From: Enoplolaimus lenunculus
Taxonomy: Eukaryota > Nematoda > Enoplea > Enoplida > Thoracostomopsidae
Reading direction: 5' to 3'
Length of the DNA: 64,000 nucleotides
NCBI GenBank assembly: GCA_030248215.1
Contig: JASANG010001718.1
Coordinates: 186,001 to 250,000, forward strand
Shown here: positions 23,036-33,982 of the stretch, piece by piece
How positions within the stretch are numbered: the stretch's first letter is position 1
Layout: every line of letters starts with the position of its first letter
Translations under genes and position numbers: made by a program
The notes under the pieces: generated by a model
The model's input: only the letters and a program-made list of their open reading frames with translations
Told to the model about the DNA's origin: nothing
Database searches by the model: none

Positions 23036-24581
23036 TGACGTGCATACGAATACTGTTTAATAATCTGTGTGTACAGCATTGAAACGTAGCAACACAAAAA
23101 AATAAAAATACCTGATGACCAACTATCAGTAAATACTTGAAATATCCGAAACATAGCGAAAATACTATATGGTTGTTGCGGAAGACGTTAAATAATAGCT
23201 ACTCTAGTAGTAATACGTAGTTGCACACATGTGCAACTCTCTTAAAATACACTGTGGACCCCGGGATCCACCATCGGCAGAGGAAAACACGCATCCCAAA
23301 TTAATGCCTCCTTATAAACAAAGTAATGCTGGTAACTTGCCCAAAATACGTATGTGCGGCGTTCCAGCTTTATTAGATAAAGGCATGCGACCGGCAAAAA
23401 ATTTGTTTGACGATCTTTACAATCTAGCAAAAATTTAGTTAAAATCTCAAAACATTTGCACACTTTCCGAGCGAGCGGTGAAGCTTTCCGACGAAATTTA
23501 CGTTTCGATTCCGACTCAGGTCCATGTTATTCCTACGCCGGTATTGTGTCAAACAATCCTAACATTTTGAGTTCAAGAGCTGGTGAACAGTATGTACTTA
23601 AGCACAAACTTTTCTGTGTTTGCGACTTGAAGTTATTGGCTACAAACAAAAAAATTAATGGTTTTGAAATTTTTACGCAAACAACAATGAGTATCAAAAC
23701 AAATTGCAATTCCCGTTCCAATTTCGATTCGGGTTCCGGCGAGACATTTTCAAACTCGGTCCAAATAACTATCGAAAAAGCACCACGCATATTTTAATGC
23801 GCTTCCAGCCAGTGGCGGTTGTCCGAGTTTACGCTAGTGTGTGATAGCTGTGAAGACACCCTTCCATAAAACAATTTCACACAAAAGTTGTAAAATGGTA
23901 AGTGAATTCATTATCAAAATGAATCACACTTCAGGCACAGCCGTAATTTTTTGGAATTTTCTGCTGAACATCTCGTTTTTGAAATAAAGATAATACAATA
24001 TTCATATGCTTTAACCAGGGAATCCAGCACACGGTACACCTCGCTCCAAAACTGTTTTATTACCGTTCTTAAATATTTCATTTCAGGTGAGTTATATTAT
24101 CTAAAAAATTGTACGTTAGCAAGCGTAGCAAGCGAGAAAGTTTGTCAACTTTTAGCAATCTGGTGGTTATTTTAAGGTTTGTATAGTGTATAAAATCATT
24201 AAAAGAATCACGAGCATTCATAGAAATGTAGAATAGTCTCAAACACTCGCGAGCGAAGCGAGAAAGAAGCCAGGCGCATTTCTAAACTTCGGCGGTTTTT
24301 GTTTCAACCGGTTTGTCCCAATTGCGGTTCACATTGCGCCTGTCACATTTTGTCTGTGTGCGCATCTGTTAACCTGAATTCCAAAACAAATCTAAATCCA
24401 TATAATACACCCTTGTTTCTGGCTGTATTTTCAAACGGAAAGCTTAGCTTACACGGTTCAAGCTAATCCAATGTTTAATTAACAGCACGTGGTCTCATTT
24501 TCGTTAAAATATCAAAATTAATGCAGATAAAACTGTTGAATAAAGCTGAATGCTGAGGTAAGAATATATAACAGTAACAGA

Positions 24582-25766
24582 ACGGGTAAACATATGATGT
24601 TTTGATGCGATTTTTACAAAAAACTGGTAAAGATATGACGTTTTGATGCGATTTTTACAAAAACTGGTAAAGAGATGACGTTTTGATGCGATTTTTCAAA
24701 AACTGATAAAGATATGACGTTTTGATGCGATTTTTCAAAAAACTGATAAAGATATGACGTTTTGATGCGATTTTTCCAAAAAAACTGGCAAAGATATGGC
24801 GTTTTGATGCGATTTTTACAAAAAACTGGAAAGATATTACGTTTTGATGATATTTTTTACAAAAAACTGGTAAGGATATGACGTTTTGATGCGATTTTTT
24901 CAAAAAAACTGGCAAACATATGACGTTTTGATGCGATTTTTACAAAAAACTGAAAAGATATGACATTTTGACGCGATTTTTACAAAAAACTGGTAAAGAT
25001 ATGACGTTTTGATGCGATTTTCCCTAAAAACTGGTAAAGATATGACGTTTTGATGCGATTTTTACAAAAAAACTGGTAAAGATATGACGTTTTGATGCTA
25101 TTTTAACAAAAAACTGGTAAAGATATAACGTTTTGATGCGATTTTCCCTAAAAACTGGTAAAGATATGACGTTTTGATGCGATTTTTACAAAAAAACTGG
25201 TGAAAATATGACGTTTTGATGCTATTTTAACAAAAAACTGGTAAAGATATAACGTTTTGATGCGATTTTTTCTAAAAACTTGTAAAGATATGACGTTTTG
25301 ATGCGCTTTTCCCTAAAAACTGGTAAAGATATGACGTTTTGATGCGATTTTTACAAAAAAACTGGTGAAGATATGACGTTTTGATGCTATTTTAACAAAA
25401 AACTGGTAAAGATATAACGTTTTGATGCGATTTTTTCTAAAATCTGGTAAAGATATGACGTTTTGATGCGATTTTCCCTAAAAACTGGTAAAGATATGAC
25501 GTTTTGATGCGATTTTTACAAAAAAACTGGTGAAGATATGACGTTTTGATGCTATTTTAACAAAAAACTGGTAAAGATATAACGTTTTGATGCGATTTTT
25601 TCTAAAAACTGGTAAAGATATGACGTTTTGATGCGATTTTTACAAAAAACTGGTAAAGATATTACGTTTTGATGCGATTTTTACAAAAAACTGACAAAGA
25701 TATGACGTTTTGATGCAATTTTTCCTAAAAACTGGTAAAGATATGACGTTTTGATGCGATTTCTTC
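24582..25766. repeat. 41-bp minisatellite with four-unit higher-order repeat
   Basis: About 28-30 tandem copies of a unit of about 41 bp (GACGTTTTGATGCGATTTTT, then ACAAAAAACTGGTAAAGATA). From about 25138 to 25620 the variants alternate in a fixed order: ...TTTTCCCT..., ...TTTTTACAAAAAAA...GTGAA..., ...GCTATTTTAACA...ATAACG, ...TTTTTTCT.... The resulting higher-order period is about 165 bp, repeated about three times. The apparent ORFs here are products of the repeat. Confidence 0.93.
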
Positions 25767-25984
25767 AAATAAAACGATCTGTGAATATTATATATTGCTT
25801 TTAAATCTTTTACAGTTTTATGTCACTTTCGATTCAAGTGCTTAGAGCATTTTCAGCCAACTTTAATAAATATAAAGAATTAGGAAAAGTTTTAAGCGGC
25901 TTTAGAGCGAAACTCTTTTAAGTGGCAGCTGACCTATAATTTTTCAGCTGTAAACACGACCTGGGCACGGGTCAGTAGCTAGAG

Positions 25985-26135
25985 TGCGATCCGCGGGGTC
26001 CAGCCCCTACCACCTGAAAGAATCCCCCCTAGAAAATTGTCAACTTTACTTTGTAAGTCATCAAAAAACGTTGTATGCCTTTCCTGAAAACTGTTTCGAC
26101 TCTCCAGCAAAGTGAGCTCGCTACGGGCCTGCCAG
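25985..26135. repeat. SINE-like dispersed repeat, copy
   Basis: Contains CCCCCCTAGAAAATTGTCAA, TTGTAAGTCATCAAAAAACG and GTATGCCTTTCCTGAAAAC followed by AGTGAGCTCGCTACGGGCC. This is the same word order as the copy at 22880-23035. Confidence 0.55.
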
Positions 26136-26580
26136 AAGAGCAATAAATACAATTTAGCTCTAAAAACGATTTCGCTGAACTCAGCTCGTCAAGTAGGAAT
26201 TCGCCATTCCCCATAAATTAGGGCAATACAACCCTAAATTAGCTAGATTATCGCCCGTTGGTTCCGGACCCCGCTAAAAATATAGCGGTCAGCTTTGTTT
26301 CAAAGCCAAATCTCCCCCCCCAAGAGTTTGCTAGTCTTTGGTTCAAGTTTAATTCTGGTAATGACAATCAAACTGGCACAACGGGCAAAAAACCGTGACA
26401 CATATATGTACAAATACCTGTTTGTCAGAGTCAAAACATTCGCGTTTAAAATAAAAATACCCGAATATGCTGCAGAGGCGTAGCCACGATTTCATCACTT
26501 AGGAGGTCGTATAAACCTCATGCAAACCTAAATATTGGCAAGCGCCAGTAGCGAGCTAGTTTTCAACTTTAAGGATTAGG

Positions 26581-26694
26581 CCCCCAAAAATATTGAAAGG
26601 CCGATAAAAATACACTTGAAGGATTAGGTAAGCTAAATCGTTCAAGTGTCTATTTTTATTGACCTTTCAAGAGTTTTTTTTTGGGGGGGGGGGG
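26581..26694. repeat. Long hairpin with poly-G end
   Basis: The left arm begins CCCCCAAAAATATTGAAAGG and ends ATACACTTGAA. The right arm is its near reverse complement (TTCAAGTGTC through GACCTTTCAA and a T run to GGGGGG). Arms are about 40 bp with a loop of about 20 bp, ending in an unusual run of about 11-12 G. Confidence 0.8.
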
Positions 26695-27118
26695 CAGTTA
26701 TATATTTCGTCTCTTGTACACTTTTACTACATTAAAGGTTTAGGCTAATCCTTGGACAATGCTTTCATAAACATAAACACTTTAGGCTTAGGTTTTGGCT
26801 GGCCGTTTCCTAAACGTACACTGAACTGTGAATGTTAAAGAAAGCGTACAAACGGCTTATATTCCGTGTCACCGCTGATATAAGCCATGTATTGTGTTTG
26901 CCAGACAAGCATGTTTGCTAAGGCTAAAAATGTGGTGTCATTTTATTTAGCTAAAACGCTGTTAATTACATAAAAAGGATACTGTTTTGTGCTATCCAAG
27001 CTCCACTGGATTTAACGATATTGCAAAACATATGGATGACATGCCTGCTCATCAGGAACGCCAAAAAACGTTTGGTGTCACAATATAATTGTAAACATAT
27101 GTCTTGGCCCGTATTGGT

Positions 27119-27295
27119 ATCACGACAATTCGTCGACCGATAGCTTGTCGACCGATAACTTGTAATCAGAAATTTCATCAACTCTACAGTTTGTCAACCA
27201 TCATTATGTTTATGTTTAGGTTTAGGATTACACATAAGACTATGCTTAGATTCATTAATAGGCTTTAGGATACTATTGTGAACCGAACTAAAATT
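27119..27295. mobile_element. Inverted-repeat element with GTTTAGG-like core, copy 1
   Basis: Shares with 40259-40453 the order atcacgacaattcg, accgataacttgtaatcaga, aatttcatca, catcattatg, a TTTAGGTTTAGGATTA core and an end near TTTAGGATACTATTGTG. Boundaries are approximate. Confidence 0.5.
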
Positions 27296-27880
27296 TCACA
27301 CTGCGACCAAAAATGGTTATTCCTAGCCTGAGAGCCTTCACTCAAAAGTCTGTGAGCTATAATACCAATTGGCAACCGCTGATTAATTAAGTTTCCAGTA
27401 GATTGCAATAGGTCAGAAGGTAGCACAGTTTGTTTTCGCCTAATACGGCTACGAAAAATTACCCAACCAGGTTTTTGTTCAATACTCTCTATGCCGGTAC
27501 ACTGCCCTGGTGAATGGCAATAAATTATACGAAATATACCATCTGGCTGCGCTATCTTGAGCTAAAGATAAAAAGGAACCCGCCGACTGTATTGCGTATT
27601 CATTTGTTATGCAGCAGTGTCGTGCCGAGAAATTTTGATTGGAGGGCCGCATCCTGTCAGGCCAGCGCCTTTGGTTTCTGCCTAAATGCAAACTTACAAT
27701 TGTTTATCTACACGGATCTCAATTTTGGTGGGATTTATGAGGTGGTATTGGCACAGTCGGAATTTAATTGGTATGACAACTGATCTATCGTCAACGTAGC
27801 TTCGATGCCAAATGAAAACATTTTAAAAAGACTTCACTCTTGTACTCCCATCACAGGATTTAGATTTCGCCTCAAACCGT

Positions 27881-28175
27881 ATGCTTAGCCTAAGGCTTAT
27901 GCCTTGAAAAAGGCTTACCTCCTTACCTTGAACATATACCTAAACCTTTATCTATGCTTACCGAAGCCTAAGCTTGAACATATACCTAAATCTTTATCTA
28001 ACCCTTAACATGTCTTGAGAAAAGCTTACCTAAGCGTAATCTTGAGTATATGCCTAAACCTTTACCTAATCCTTTAACCTGAGCCTACGCCTATGCCGCA
28101 AACCCTAATGCTTGATCCGTTGCCCAAGCCCATACCTACACCTGAGCTTAAACCTACGCTTGAGTCTTAACCTTA
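27881..28175. repeat. Degenerate GCCTAA/TTAGGC array
   Basis: About 290 bp of diverged six-base units (CCTAAG, CCTAAA, CTTACC). It resembles an old interstitial array of the nematode-type telomere hexamer and is too degenerate to be a working telomere. Confidence 0.7.
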
Positions 28176-28663
28176 AATACACGGGGGGAAGTATACATCA
28201 GCTAAAATCAACATAAACGTATAATGTATTTCGCAACGATTTATATCGCACAATTATTTTCAAACTGCCCCACCGATCAAAATAGACTCTTTTAAAGAAA
28301 GATTCATGAACGGAAATGAAACGTATACGCTTAGGTTTTGCTTTTTTATAGCCTGGCAAAATCAACCAGTGCGTTTAGATTGCCTTTGACCAGTTTTAGA
28401 AATGAGTTTGTCACGGAAAACTAATCACGTTCCACGGTCGTATCCTGAAACGTATCAGGAGTTTAAATGTATTGCAACGTTGCATGGGATATTACATTCT
28501 CTCCCGAAATTTCTAAAAATACTCAAAGGGTCACGTTTCCTGAGTGCAGAATAAATACTTCACAAGGTAACAACACGAGGGGGTTTCAGTGGAGAACGCA
28601 TTTAGATCAGTTGATACGGCTTCATATTTTCTAGTTTTTTCGCTATATATACCTATTTTGGCT

Positions 28664-28858
28664 CATGTATAGAACAGGGCCAGAATAGTAGTATAAGCAT
28701 ATTCCAAAGCCTAAGCCTAAGCCTAAGCGTATGGATGAGCCTATTCCTAAGCCTGAGCCTAAGTCTAAGCCTAAGCCTTAGCAAAAAAAATGGTCTAAAG
28801 CTTAAACTGACTCTATTATAGCCCCTCCGGAAAAGGATCCGGCCCTGTTCTATACATG
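28664..28858. mobile_element. 195-bp inverted-repeat element with internal GCCTAA array
   Basis: The ends CATGTATAGAACAGGGCC and GGCCCTGTTCTATACATG are perfect 18-bp inverted repeats. The interior contains about 12 GCCTAA-type hexamers and no ORF. Related interiors and ends are found near 38492, 48655 and 56519. Confidence 0.85.
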
Positions 28859-30389
28859 GGCGCCTACTTTCATAAAAAATAGTAATCGAAACGCTAGGGA
28901 GGGAGCAGTTGCACGCGTTCGCACCAAACCGTTCGGCACCCTGAGGGGTGTTAATGATGTCTTCAGTATGATAACTGCAATGAACCGAAATTTTTCCCCG
29001 TGTCTCTAATACCTATTCTAAGAGCGAACCCAAGGGAAATCATGAACGAAAAGCGGATCAGTAACGGTGTCAAGCTAGAAACGTAAGTGAACGCGTTGAT
29101 ACTGTAAAATATTCTACTTAAATTGAGACCCGTTGCTGGAGACGGTCAATACAGTGCTGACCTACCGACGTACGCAAACCTAATACTTTTGAAGCACGAA
29201 CAAATCAGTGTTGTTCCTAAATCCAGTACATTTACTAGCTCTAAGTTTGGTTGTAGAACCTACACACCAACAACTCGACAAACATGTTAACCACAAAAAA
29301 TGTGCAGTTTATCCCAAATCTATGGCTTAGGCTTAGACTCAGGCTTACTTAATAATTAGTCTTGATTAAAGGATTGGGAACAGGTTTAGGCTTATGCTTA
29401 CGCAAGCCTTTCCCGCTACGTCAGTGTATTAAGTCTAGGCGTCTTCGAGGAGAAGGTAGAAAAGCACTAGCTCAGATATGAACACAAGTTATAAAACTGA
29501 TGGAATGGGTACCAAACAACAAACATAATGTCTATTAGTATCCAAAAATTATCAAACCTCCTCACAAAAACCCTATAACAATAATAGCAGCATTCACGTC
29601 TAGAACATGTTAGCATTAAAAATCATTATTAAATAATGCATGATACATATAATATGTTTAGGCTTAACGTATAAGCTTTTACTTGTGATGTCGGATACTA
29701 CAAACCCAGGGCGGCCATTTGGCCCGCCCAGTGTGTCAGGAATAAATAAACTCGTGTATATGTGACGCATTGATACCGGATACTATGTGCCAGGGGGAAC
29801 ATTTGCGGTCGCAAGATTTCTCAAACAATTATTTTATTCAGGTTGGTGTATAAAATAATACAATTGGTAGATATTGCAGCTTATGGTTAATCTTTAATTT
29901 TCTCATCTGAATGCTACTTACACACCTGACAGTTCAAATACAACGAAAAGCTTAATCTCCATTTTACTATGATTCGATTCTGTTCCAAATGGCTGAGTAT
30001 TGCCAATAAGGTCTAATGTATACAAATGTACATTTATAGCGAAGAGAGAATGCGTCTGCAATCTGGCTGCCGTTATAGAGTCATCACAGCAAATTTGTTA
30101 TACCATTTAGACACAGTAGCTGTCTCGCGTTTTTGATTCGCCGATTGTTAAACAAACAAACACCGAATTTTCCTAAGTTTTACACGTACATAAATTATTC
30201 AACAAAGCCTATCTTAACCAAAATTTGTGTCAATTTTATCAAATTTAGCGAAAAGCTTCGAGCGACATATATCGAAGCGTGAGCCATTTCCTGGAAATAT
30301 TCAATGAACAGTGCAAAACGGACAAACTCGGGCAAACATTTTGCTAAATATTAATGCACAACTTGGGATGTTTTGCAAATTCACTCACT

Positions 30390-30678
30390 AAAACCAAGAG
30401 TGCATGATACACGAGTATGCAACTCTTGGAGTTCTGCATGGTACAAACTGTATCCGGCACGCGTTGCGTTTTTGACAGACCCTGATGGTACAACCTGTGC
30501 GAACCATGGCACTTTATGTATATCCGGCATCAAAAATGCTCGGCCTATAGTTTTATTTCGGGGTATTGTATTTGACGGCGACACCCTTCAAAATAAGGGG
30601 GGTGAACCAAAAACTCAACGCCCGGTGGTACATTTAATACAATGCGGAACACCAAGACCGGCCACTCTCTTGATAGGT
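30390..30678. mobile_element. Palindromic element of the ACCAAGAGTG family, copy 1
   Basis: Begins AAACCAAGAGTGCATGATAC and ends near GCCACTCTCTTGATAGG. Internal blocks (CCGGCACGCGTTGCGTTTTT, then the inverted AAAACTCAACGCCCGGTGG) mirror each other. It is a diverged relative of 39571-39897. The 102-codon plus-strand ORF inside is not considered a gene. Confidence 0.65.
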
Positions 30679-31699
30679 TAGCCCCTGTTTATATTTACCT
30701 CTATACCCAAGCGCTCACAACTCACAATGAACAGTGTTGTAAAACTGGCGTGCTTAATAACTTTTACTATGACTTTCACAACTGTGCACATGCAAGCGCA
30801 AAAAGCCTCAAGAACACCAAACCAAACGGGTTGCACCTTTTTGGCTCCAAACTTCTTGCTGGCGCCGGCTCGTCAAGGGTCCTTTGCGGTCAAAATCTTA
30901 ACCGCAATTCCGGCCCATGTTCCTTTTAGGGCCATACCGGTTCCTCTTAGATTCCAGACTACATTTTTTGTTTACGCTTAGGCTCAGGTTTAGCCTTAAG
31001 AATACACTTTTTCACCGCGTAGGCTTTAATACTTAGGCTTAAGAATATGCTTTAATCTACAGATATGGGCCCCAAGAGTAACAGTGGCCGCCATTTTTGT
31101 GTGGACAAAAGCACACACATTTCCTCAAAAATGTGATCCAACTATCAGTGTTTTAAATTCTGTTAGGAATTATAGCTGCTGAGCTGGGTGCAGTGACATC
31201 TGTACAACTCCAATAAACCTAATAGTCAAACTCATACAGCTCTAAAAGTGTAACAAAATGAAATCACTTGTTTTATATCCAAGTATCACACATATATACA
31301 CATACCAGTAGCACCAGAAATAAAGCATTGCAAATATGGGTCGGCAGGCGAGGCTTATACCAGTGACAGGGTTCTTATAAACCGGCGGTGATACTGGAAA
31401 CACTGGGTTATATTCAGTAAAACCACGGTAGAGCATATGCAACAGGCTATAAACCATGTAAGCTGGCATACAGAGAGTCATGTCAGAATCACGGCCGCAT
31501 GCCTTATGGATCTTGTGAGGACCATCTATAGTTTGCATATGCGCAAGCGTAGGATTAAAGGGCCGGTGGCCAAATGACCTCAATAATGAGGGGTTTACTC
31601 TCGGTGGTGCTATTCGTGCCGTCAACAAGACAGTTCAGAGAGACTGAAATCATCAATTCTTATTGCGGTCAATCCTACACTACAAGTGGGCACGTAGCG

Positions 31700-31795
31700 A
31701 AGCAGGGCGAGAGGCGGCCAGCGCCCTCCACCGGAAAAATTTTGCCTCGCCTCCAGTACCACTCTTGAAAATTTTTAGCTCCCCTAGCAACATCA
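31700..31795. repeat. SINE-like dispersed repeat, partial copy
   Basis: Short fragment with CCGGAAAAATTTTGCCTCGC and GAAAATTTTTAGCTCCCCTA followed by GCAAC, matching the end of the family described at 22880-23035. Confidence 0.4.
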
Positions 31796-32270
31796 TCTAA
31801 CTACGCGACAGACCATAAGTGAACGTTTTACCTATGGTATTTTAAACAAGTCGTTGCTCTTGTCCCTCAATAGTTTACGTTGTACCTACCTGATACAAGT
31901 GTTCGCTTGGGTCGTTATTTGATACGGTTAACCATTAAAAATAAAACGTAGCAACGAAATATATATGCTGTTTTTGAACGACATATTTTCCATTGTGACT
32001 GTACAAAATTGAAAACCACGAAACAGCGGTTTTGAAGGGATATGTATTGCAAAGGAATTTCGGATGCCGTATTCAAAATATACATTTCTTACATAGATTT
32101 CATTTATCCTCGTTAAAATTGACACTCGTTAACCCTACCATATGACGTTTTTGATGCGGAGCTGAGAAAAGATATTGTAAACGCTGCATTATACTCGAAA
32201 TTATATCCTTCGTGGTACCCATTAAATTGTGGGATGTGTTGCGACCGCATGCCGCAAGATTTGCGGCTTT

Positions 32271-32426
32271 ACAACTGCTGTATATACTTGTCGTGCTGCG
32301 CTGTCCGCTGTCGTCCGTCGCTGTTCGTCGCCGTACGTCAACGTGTAGTATTGGACACGAGAACGATGATGGACGACGACGGTCGGCGCCGAATAAGAAG
32401 TTTAGCACCACCATTAGCTTATTACA
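32271..32426. mobile_element. GC-rich inverted-repeat element, probable copy
   Basis: A left-end-like TATATACTTGTCGTGCTGCG, CCGTCGCTGTTCGTCGCCGT-type interior words, and a right-end-like GTTTAGCACCACCATTAGC. It is diverged and its boundaries are approximate. Confidence 0.45.
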
Positions 32427-32510
32427 TCAGACTTCTACTGGAAATCTCTGCAATTGTTTGCAATCACCACACACACTACTGTTAATTTGATAGTGGCCAA
32501 AACACTGACC

Positions 32511-33433
32511 TACATTAGTGAGCGAGGCTCGGAGTTTCGCGAAGCGTTTTATGTTTTGTACTGGGGTTCGAAAGGTGGATGTCCGTCCGTCCGTCCGTCC
32601 GTCTGTCCGTCCGAAAAAAATCTCAAGAACGGCTGAACCGATTTTGATAAACTTTTTTTGTTTGAAAGCCAAATATCCTGGGGTGTTAACCTCGCATTGG
32701 GGTTTGAAAATTTTAAGCCGTTTATTAGCTACAGGCTAATTTGCATAATTAATTAAGCCTAAATTAGGACTTCCCACTATATTTTACTAATTATTACAGT
32801 TAGAAGCCATCTAATTTTAGCATTAAAGGGTTTTGGGTGCGAGGAATCTGCGTAGACTGTTTACAAATATCCAAAGCGGATAATTGAGCAGTTAGGTAAT
32901 AGATAATTTGCATATTAGCATAGTTTTTCACTAATTATTAAGGTTAAAAGCAATATAATTTCAGCACTAAAGGGTTTTTAGGTGCGAGGAATTTGAATAA
33001 ATTGTTTACAAACCTCCATAACCGATATTTAAATAGTTAGCTGATAGCTTATTTGCATATTAGCTTAATTGACCAGGCAAAATTAGGACTTTTTAAATTA
33101 TTTCAATAATTATTAAGGTTAAAACAATATAATTTCAGCACTAAAGGGTTTTCGGGTGCGAGGAATCTGAATAATTTGTCTACAAACCATTAAAGGCGAT
33201 CATCGAATAGTTAGCTAATAGATAATTTGCATATTTGCTTAATTGACGAGACAAAATTAGGACTTTTTGAATCATTCCAATAATTATTAGGGTGGCTGAA
33301 AGGTTTTTGCGTGCGAGGAATTTGAGGAAATTGCTTACAAACCTCCAAAACCATAAATAAATAGTTAGCTAATAACTAATTTGCCTATTACTTTAATTGC
33401 TTACGTGTGTTCGAGCTTCGCTCAATAAATGTA
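32511..33433. mobile_element. Inverted-repeat element with internal 150-175 bp tandem units
   Basis: Ends TACATTAGTGAGCGAGGCTCG and the reverse complement of CGAGCTTCGCTCAATAAATGTA match with one gap. Just inside the left end is a (GTCC)n tract (32581-32613) and the phrase GGCTGAACCGATTTTGATAA. The rest is about four diverged tandem units marked by GGGTTTT-GTGCGAGGAAT near 32827, 32973, 33147 and 33302. No transposase ORF. Confidence 0.65.
32581..32613. repeat. (GTCC)n microsatellite
   Basis: Eight consecutive CCGT-type tetramers with one variant (GTCT). Confidence 0.9.
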
Positions 33434-33982
33434 GTCCCACTACGACTGGTAATTCACAATTTTAAAGCCTAAGCCTAAGCTTAATTTAATTATCACGTGT
33501 GTTGGTGAACTGTTGTGGCCAAAACGAGGTAGTTAAACCTCACGTTAATAATATTTCCAGCCAAACGCACTGGCTACAGTGAAATCAACTGCGACAAAAT
33601 GTTCGACCCAAGTTTTACTACGATTTTGTTCGTTTATATTCAAAGGAATCAAGACTATATTTACTACAACAAATTATACCATTTCAATTTGAGAATAAAT
33701 TTCATTAAAACTTCAAATTTCTTCTGCTTTCGCACAAGACTTACCGAAACATTTATGTCTGTATTCGTTTGACCATTGTGCCTCAATACTTAGTCACTAC
33801 TGCTGCATAAACAATTCTTGATAACCCTTGGACCCGCATTCACGAATAGTTTTTTTGTTGATAAGCCACAGCTTATTGTGATAACTTGTTCCATTGTAAA
33901 CTAATAATATATGTTTATCTTTTGACGAGAAACTTTAAACTATTCTTAATCTTTTTAAAATAGCTACCAAAATCAAACATAC

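Larger units (their letters stand above)
22150..33982 (-). other. Intron 3 (about 11.8 kb)
   Basis: Packed with repeats: GC-rich element (22232-22504), SINE-like copies, the 41-bp minisatellite, a hairpin at 26581-26694, inverted-repeat elements at 27119, 28664, 30390 and 32511, and a GCCTAA-like block (27881-28175). No exon with a matching phase was recognised. The ORFs of 60-130 codons overlap repeats. Confidence 0.6.

Noticed and set aside
24655-24915. 86-codon minus-strand ORF with FLKKSHQNVIS-like repeats
   Set aside because: It is the 41-bp minisatellite read in a frame that avoids stops; there is no other coding evidence.
24582-25766. CRISPR array
   Set aside because: The units are contiguous tandem repeats with no unique spacers, in a eukaryotic intron.
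27881-28175. A functional telomere or chromosome end
   Set aside because: The hexamers are degenerate, short and embedded in unique sequence on both sides.
31242-31628. 128-codon minus-strand ORF with hydrophobic end
   Set aside because: It has no acceptor or donor matching the phase 1 junction and no recognised family.
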